Source: Mesorhabditis belari (lineage: Eukaryota > Nematoda > Chromadorea > Rhabditida > Rhabditidae). From it: a DNA stretch of 64,000 nucleotides. The notes under the pieces were generated by a model. The model was not told the origin of the DNA. It did no database searches and worked only from the letters and a program-made list of their open reading frames with translations. The stretch spans positions 620,001 to 684,000 of the forward strand of contig CAUEEP010000222.1 in NCBI GenBank assembly GCA_958450365.1. The letters are read 5' to 3'. Shown in pieces: positions 58,480 through 64,000 of the stretch. Every line of letters begins with the position of its first letter. The stretch's first letter is position 1. Both the position numbers and the translations under genes were made by a program.

Positions 58480-58995
58480 GAGCTAAGTCAAGCTAGACCA
58501 AAGCTGAGCCAAGCCAGGCCTAGAGCTCGCCAAGCTAGACCAAAGCTGAGCCAAACCAGCCTAGAGCTCGCCAAGCTAGACCAAAGCTGAGCCAAACCAG
58601 CCTAGAGCTCGCCAAGCTAGACCAAAGCTGAGCCAAGCCAGGCCTAGAGCTCGCCAAGCTAGACCAAAGCTGAGCCAAGCCAGGCCTAGAGCTCGCCAAG
58701 CTAGACCAAAGCTGAGCCAAACCAGCCTAGAGCTCGCCAAGCTAGACCAAAGCTGAGCCAAGCCAGGCCTAGAGCTCGCCAAGCTAGACCAAAGCTGAGC
58801 CAAACCAGCCTAGAGCTCGCCAAGCTAGACCAAAGCTGAGCCAAACCAGCCTAGAGCTCGCCAAGCTAGACCAAAGCTGAGCCAAACCAGCCTAGAGCTC
58901 GCCAAGCTAGACCAAAGCTGAGCCAAACCAGCCTAGAGCTCGCCAAGCTAGACCAAAGCTGAGCCAAGCCAGGCCTAGAGCTGAGCCAAGCCTAG
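58480..58995. repeat. 41/42-bp minisatellite
   Basis: About twelve units contain GCCAAGCTAGACCAAAGCTG. Two unit types (AACCAGCC or AGCCAGGCC) are interspersed. Confidence 0.95.
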
Positions 58996-59464
58996 AGCTA
59001 GATTTTCGACTACTATCTACACCCCTAGCATCACATAGTACAAGAAACAAGAAACCCGTTCCCAAAGTCAATCCTCACAACATTTTCTCAACTTTTCCCC
59101 TTCTCTGGCACATCCGATTGAGGAAAAGTTTGTTAGAGGCGAAAAAGGGCAAAAGTTAAGGAAAAAGGGGGGAAAAGATGAAAGAAAAGAGACAACCGCT
59201 TATCTTATTTGTCTTTTTGGGAGACAAGAACAGAGCCAGAGACCCTGTGAGTCCCCTAGGGCCTTGGGAAAAGGAATCTGGTGACGAGCGGGAACAGAGC
59301 TGGGATCTCTTTGACCCCGACTAACTAGCTTCTCATCGCCTTCTCCCAGCTTTCCTCGGATTTGACACCCATCCAATTCTCCTTTCTACTGTCAGAACTT
59401 TACTTTTTACTTCTTGTTTTCTTTGGTAGTGAAAATCCTGAGCCTTCGACTTGTCAACAGATTT

Positions 59465-59655
59465 CAGGCTGTTACTAGCTGGCTAGGTCCAGGCTGTTAC
59501 TAGCTGGCTAAGGTCCAGGCTGTTACTAGCTGGCTAGGTCCAGGATGTTACTAGCTGGCTAGGTCCAGGATGTTACTAGCTGGCTAAGGTCCAGGCTGTT
59601 ACTAGCTGGCTAGGTCCAGGATGTTACTAGCTGGCTAAGGTCCAGGATGTTAGCA
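59465..59655. repeat. About 25-bp minisatellite CTGTTACTAGCTGGCTAGG
   Basis: Seven units vary between TAGGTCC and TAAGGTCC. Confidence 0.93.
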
Positions 59656-59930
59656 AGGTTAGCTGACCAGGCTAGAGTCTGGCTGGCTAGAGTCAGGGCA
59701 GAAGATCGGCTTTACTCTAGACCTGACTAGAACTAGGTTAGGCTTGGAACAACTCTGCTCACCTCTGCTCACCTCTGCTCACCAATCTCTTATCGTGGCT
59801 TTACAACACTAGGTGAAATAGTAGATGGATCTTGTAGATGGTACTTGACAAGTACTTGACAAGTACTTAGCTTTGACTTTGTTTCTTTCGATTTCAAGTC
59901 TAAACACTTCTTGAAGCCATACTGAGTCGT

Positions 59931-60000
59931 GGGCGAGGATCTGGATGAGCAAAAGCTTTCAGATTCATATTCTCCAAGTGTTGAACTGGAGAATGAATAG
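59931..60000 (-). other. Possible isolated coding exon, weak
   Basis: After a TTCTCCAG acceptor the minus strand is open and protein-like in two frames, for example QHLENMNLKAFAHPDPRPRL. No partner exon could be assigned. Treat it as a pointer only. Confidence 0.2.
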
Positions 60001-60069
60001 ATAGATGAATAGATAATTACCATAATCAATTATATTTCCTATTTCTAAAAAACTAAATCCTCTATCTAT

Positions 60070-60235
60070 CTTCTTATTACGTTTTCTTGCTCTTTCTTTA
60101 TCTTCTTCTTTTCTTTATCTTCTTTTCTTCTTTTCTTCTTCTTTTCTTTATCTTCTTCTTTTCTTTATCTTCTTTTCTTCTTTTCTTCTTTTCTTCTTTA
60201 TCTTCTTTTCTTTATCTTGTTCTTCATTTTTTCTC
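60070..60235. repeat. Pyrimidine-rich TCTTCTTTTC repeat
   Basis: Interspersed TTTATCTTC and TTCTTTTCTTC units. Confidence 0.85.
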
Positions 60236-60454
60236 TTTCTTCTGTCATTCACAAATCCTCTAAATCCTAGCAAAAAAAGCGTCTATTAGCCAAATTCTCG
60301 ATGTAAAACAAAAAAGACAAGATAAACAAAAAAGTTATTCAGTTTTTCCTTTTCCTTCCTTTTCAATCATCTTTTTAGCGAATTTTATCATTTCTCCTAC
60401 TTTATTACTCAAAAATTACGCACAAATTAGTCATTTGTGAGTAGAAAGATCATA

Positions 60455-60605
60455 AAATGGATAGAATGGATAGAATGGATAGAATGGATAGAATGGATAG
60501 AATGGATATAAAAAGAATAAAATGGATACAATGGGTCATTGTGAAGGGAATGGTGAAGGGAGTTTTGAAGGGAGTTTTGAAGGGAATTTTGAAGGGAATT
60601 TGAGA
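60455..60605. repeat. 10-bp ATAGAATGGA repeat and GAAGGGAATTTT repeat
   Basis: Six ATAGAATGGA units are followed by five GAAGGGA-based units. Confidence 0.9.
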
Positions 60606-60964
60606 GGAAAAAAAGAGAATTTTTGAGAATTTCTATGGAAACTTTATAGAAATTTGATTAAATTCAGATCAGATCTAGATAAATCTATTTTTAACTACGA
60701 ATCGTTTATCTAAGTCTATCTCTAACTACGAATCGTTTATCTAAGTCTATCTCTAACTCCGAATCGCTTATCTAAATCTATCTCTGGCTACGCGTATACA
60801 CTCTACTGAACATACTTGTACTCAAAATCAGAAATTTAAAGATTTTGTTGGGAATTTATGGCAAAAACCTGGCATAGCAGTGCTTAAACAATGTTTTTTT
60901 ATAAAATGCAAAGAGTTGTAAAGTGCAATTTCTAATAGAATTTGATATTTTGGAAGCCTAGTCT

Positions 60965-61040
60965 TCTGCCGTTCAAAACAGCGCCCTTCAAAATAGCGCC
61001 GTTCAAAGCAGCGCCGCCAAAACAGTGTCGCTCAAAATAG
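60965..61040. repeat. 15-bp repeat GCGCCGTTCAAAATA, short inverted array
   Basis: Five units are the reverse complement of the longer 62.37-62.56 kb array. Confidence 0.85.
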
Positions 61041-61073
61041 CACTAAATTTAAATGCAGATTTCAGATTCTAAT

Positions 61074-62093
61074 TTAAACTAAGACCCTTTTGGGTTTTCT
61101 GAGAACACGTCGTTTAATAATTTCCTTTGTCGGAACTCCAGTAATTCGATCGTTTTTGGCGCCAAAGGGTATCTCACGTATCTAAAAATAGAAACTAGAA
61201 ATAAGAAGTTAAAAAAAAACAATAAGTTAGTCAAAGCAATAACTGAAACAAAACAATAAATACCTCTTTTGTTTCTTTCAATGGCAGGCAGGTAGCGTGT
61301 TCGTTGGTGACAGAAAGGACTCTAGTTGTAATGTTGGTGACAGAGAGGACTCCAGTTGTAGCGTTGGTGACAGAAAGGACTCTAGTTGTAGTGTTGGTGA
61401 CAGAGAGGACTCCAGTTGTAGCGTTGGTGACAGAAAGGACTCTAGTTGTAGTGTTGGTGACAGAGAGGACTCCAGTTGTAGCGTTGGTGACAGAAAGGAC
61501 TCTAGTTGTAGCGTTGGTGACAGAAAGGACTCTAGTTGTAGTGTTGGTGACAGAGAGGACTCCAGTTGTAGCGTTGGTGACAGAAAGAACTCCAGTCGCT
61601 TCTTCGTCTTTGAAACATCTGGTCTAGCATCATCATGTTGAAGAAATCATGCCAAATGATTTTTCTCTTTGATGTCTTTCTTTGGCAAAGATTTGGCTGA
61701 CTTGTCAAGTTGCTCCGAGTATTTGATTAAGTTGAGTGTTGTCTTGCATCCCAGTGGGCAAGCTCTTCCAAATCTCAGAGCACCGAAAGCATAAACTTCT
61801 TATGCACATTTGGCTTTAAAAGCTTTAAAAGCCAAATGTGCATAAGAAGAGCTTTAAAAGCCAAATGTGCATGAGCTTTAAAAGTTAAATCTTGCCAAAT
61901 TCAAAAGCCACGCTTCAAAAGCCAAATCAAAGCCAAATCAAAAGCCAAATCAAAAGTCTCATAGAAAAATTTCAAACCTAAGCCTTCAACAAAAAATCTA
62001 CAACAAAACGAATAAAAAGAAATGACCGATAGCTACCGTTTTTTGGATTGTTTTGTCGTTCAGATACTTGTGTCCATCTTCATTACGCTTCAT
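61074..62093 (-). CDS. Possible minus-strand gene, unrecognised, spanning a 30-bp coding minisatellite
   Basis: A convincing terminal exon is 61181-61074 (IREIPFGAKNDRITGVPTKE, then a basic end and TAA) after a TTTTTAG acceptor. Upstream, 61623-61264 is open for 120 codons across ten or so 30-bp repeats (10-aa unit like ATTGVLSVTN) and ends at a GTATTT donor in matching phase. A possible first exon is 62093-62037 (MKRNEDGHKYLNDKTIQKT, then GTAGCT). The exon between 61800 and 61680 is open in two frames and its borders are unclear. The plus strand of the repeat is also open (61297-61641). No family is recognised; the model is tentative. Confidence 0.35.
61300..61600. repeat. 30-bp minisatellite GTTGGTGACAGAAAGGACTC plus TAGTTGTAGC
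   Basis: Ten units are built from two alternating variants (AAAGGACTCTAG and AGAGGACTCCAG). They are open in frame on both strands. Confidence 0.95.
61796..61849. repeat. 54-bp near-perfect palindrome
   Basis: Arms CTTCTTATGCACATTTGGCT and their exact complement surround an AAAGCTTT-like centre. A third partial copy follows at 61851-61875. Confidence 0.92.
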
Positions 62094-62294
62094 CTTTGTG
62101 AGACTTCATCGTTGTGAGATAGCGACATTCCTAAATGAAGAAAAATGTTGAGAAAAAAAAAATTCTGCAAAAAAGGAATAAAAACTAGCCGAATCTATCT
62201 TATTAAATTTATTTGAAATCAAAGAAACAAACCTTAAACAAATAGAATTTCTTTGCAAACGATATTGTGTGAAAAGTAGGAATGATTTTGAAGA

Positions 62295-62345
62295 ACAAGG
62301 CAAGCAACAACAACAACAACAACAACAACAAGGCAAGCAACAATC
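62295..62345. repeat. CAA microsatellite
   Basis: CAACAACAAC tracts lie between two GGCAAG copies. Confidence 0.9.
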
Positions 62346-62364
62346 TAATCGCAGTCTTTTTCAA

Positions 62365-62570
62365 TTTGGCGCTATTTTGAACGGCTTTCTTTTGAATAGC
62401 GTTATTTTAAAAGGCGCTCTTTTGAACGGCGCTCTTTTGAACGGCGCTCTTTTGAACGGCGCTATTTTGAACGGAGCTATTTTGAACGGAGCTATTTTGA
62501 ACGGAGCTATTTTGAACGGAGCTATTTTGAACGGAGCTATTTTTAACAGCGTTCTTTTGGCGGCGCTAGC
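62365..62570. repeat. 15-bp minisatellite GGCGCTCTTTTGAAC
   Basis: Thirteen or so units shift gradually from GGCGCTCTTTTGAAC to GGAGCTATTTTGAAC. Confidence 0.93.
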
Positions 62571-62959
62571 TAACATTACCCTTTATTACTCTAAATTTTC
62601 ATTTTCTTTACAAGTCCATCTAGTGAATCCAGAAATCCATCCTTGAAAATATGCAATTAGCTGGAGATGGATAACCCAAGCCTCTCCCCAGCTCCTCCCC
62701 AACCTCTCCCCAACCCCTTCCCAACCCCTCCCCAACCCCTTCCCAGTCACGCCCCTTCCTTCTAACGAAAAGCTGACACGCAAATTTTCTCAGCCTTTCC
62801 ATTCCCCCTTTCTTTGAAAATTTCTTTTCCCTTGAACTAGCCTTTCTTCTTCTTCCAGATCTTTCAATTTTCTTCTAAAATCTGAACAAATCTGAACAAA
62901 TCTTTCAGCTTTTCAACTTTTCTTGCAAACATCCACTTTCTGGTTCATTTATTTAGCTT

Positions 62960-63085
62960 TTTATCTAGCTCTAGCTTTATCTAGCTCTAGCTTGATCTAG
63001 CTCTAGCTTTATCTAGCTCTAGCTTGATCTAACTCTAGCTTGATCTAGCTCTAGCTTTATCTAGCTCTAGCTTGATCTAGCTTCT
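62960..63085. repeat. 16-bp repeat ATCTAGCTCTAGCTTT
   Basis: About seven units alternate TTTATC and TTGATC. Confidence 0.9.
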
Positions 63086-63202
63086 TATTTAGCTTTTTTT
63101 TGCCTTTCTTTTATCATTCTCATCCTTTTGCTTACTCAAATTTTTCCAGATTTTCCGAATGATGGACTTTTTGATCAAATAAAAGAAAACATACGAGAAA
63201 CG

Positions 63203-63293
63203 ATGATTTTCCGAGCACTTCTTCTCTTCATTTCTTCATTTCTCTTCATTTACAAAGCAACAGCTGGCATCAGTTGTCTTGTGATTCGACCAG
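63203..63293 (+). CDS. First exon of a secreted protein (continues beyond window)
   Basis: The ATG at 63203 opens a typical signal peptide (FRALLLFISSFLFIYKATA) followed by GISCLVIRP and a GTTTGT donor after 63293. A TTTTTCCAG acceptor lies at about 63149 in the 5'UTR. The single cysteine directly after the predicted cleavage site resembles small cysteine-rich secreted or GPI-anchored proteins, but the family cannot be called. The rest of the window is intron, filled with repeat family C. Confidence 0.6.
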
Positions 63294-63394
63294 GTTTGTC
63301 AAAAATTTGCGCAAACGTATCCTTTCTAGCGCATAGATGAGAAATTACATTTGGACGAGTTTAACTAACCGTTTAACGTTAAACTAACAAGTAA

Positions 63395-64000
63395 AAAGGC
63401 CAAAATTTCAACGGTATTGCTCATTCTGGATGTCACAGCGTACATTGGAGTACATTTACGTACCTTCACTTAGTTCTATAGTACTGTACTATCTAGTCCT
63501 TGGCTGTCCAGAGGTGTACTTTGTACTTGCTCGTAAAAAGCGTCAATATTTCAACCGTATTGCGCATTCTGGATGTCACAGCGTACTTTAGTGTCCAATT
63601 TACGGTAACTTGACTTGACCCTGGCCATGGCCTAGGTCTGCTCGATCCTGACCTTGCCGATTCTGACCCTGGCTTGGCCCACAAGTAAAAAGCATCAAAG
63701 GCATTGCTCATTCTGGATGTCACAGAGTACGTTGAAATCCAATTTACGGTACATTGCCCTAGTTTTTTACTACTGTAATAGCCAGTCTTTGTTCAGAGGT
63801 GTACTTTGTACTCGCTCGTAAAAAGCGTCAAAATTTCAACGGTATTGCTCATTCTGGATGTCACAGCGTACATTGGAGTCTAATTTATGGTGCCTTGACT
63901 TAGTTTTTTTGTACTGTACTAGCTAGTCTGCCTGTTCACAGGTGTTCTTTGACCGTTCAGAGATGTACTTTGTGCTCCCTGGTAAACGCGTGTTTTCTGG
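63395..64000. repeat. Repeat family C units in the first intron of the 63.2-kb gene
   Basis: Four units show CATTCTGGATGTCACAG modules (near 63423, 63566, 63710 and 63851) and AGAGGTGTACTTTG. This is the same family as in the carboxypeptidase introns 30 kb away. Confidence 0.88.

Noticed and set aside
52412..63085. CRISPR-like or centromeric array
   Set aside because: The arrays are direct tandem repeats without spacers, different from one another and short, in a eukaryotic sequence.

Overview
The window looks like nuclear DNA of a free-living (rhabditid) nematode. Introns are often 36-80 bp and end in TTTCAG-type acceptors. Start codons sit a few bases after an acceptor, as expected for spliced-leader genes. 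Telomere-like TTAGGC/GCCTAA repeats and short CTACAGTA-rich intronic repeats are common. The species cannot be named from sequence alone. All gene models below were assembled by eye from splice sites, reading phase and protein resemblance.

Layout. (1) 1-2162, minus: the 5' part of an unrecognised gene, head-to-head with (2) 3012-11697, plus: a 25-exon, 841-aa FAM135-type lipase-fold protein. (3) 11.7-19.7 kb: mostly repeats, with a scrap of an ISXO2-like (Merlin-type) transposase. (4) 19702-23115, plus: a 10-exon, 248-aa HAD-family phosphatase. (5) 23.1-27.9 kb: repeats with tRNA-like SINE units. (6) 27921-33326, plus: a 14-exon, 493-aa secreted M14 zinc carboxypeptidase. A phase-compatible ShKT exon at 35571-35746 could be an alternative 3' end. 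(7) 36-63 kb is dominated by minisatellites, but two small minus-strand genes are hidden in it: a bHLH factor (40784-44218, about 135 aa) and a START-domain protein (48253-52397, 233 aa). A weaker minus-strand model lies at 61.07-62.09 kb. (8) 63203 onward: the first, signal-peptide exon of a plus-strand secreted protein that runs out of the window inside its intron.

Mobile DNA includes an internally deleted mariner (49709-50219) with perfect 33-bp ends, Tc1/mariner transposase debris at 37.9 and 54.7-56.4 kb, and 13 tRNA-like SINE units. The genes share no obvious pathway or operon; each appears to be its own transcription unit.

The most striking unexplained signal is a short module, TGTG-NNN-TCCAG (usually TGTGACATCCAG or TGTGCGTTCCAG) and its reverse complement. 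It recurs in most introns and spacers of the first 36 kb and is shared by otherwise unrelated repeat families. It brackets several tRNA-like units as inverted pairs and sometimes overlaps splice sites. A second theme is that individual introns are filled by their own private tandem repeat, often with a 10-, 15-, 20- or 30-bp period.
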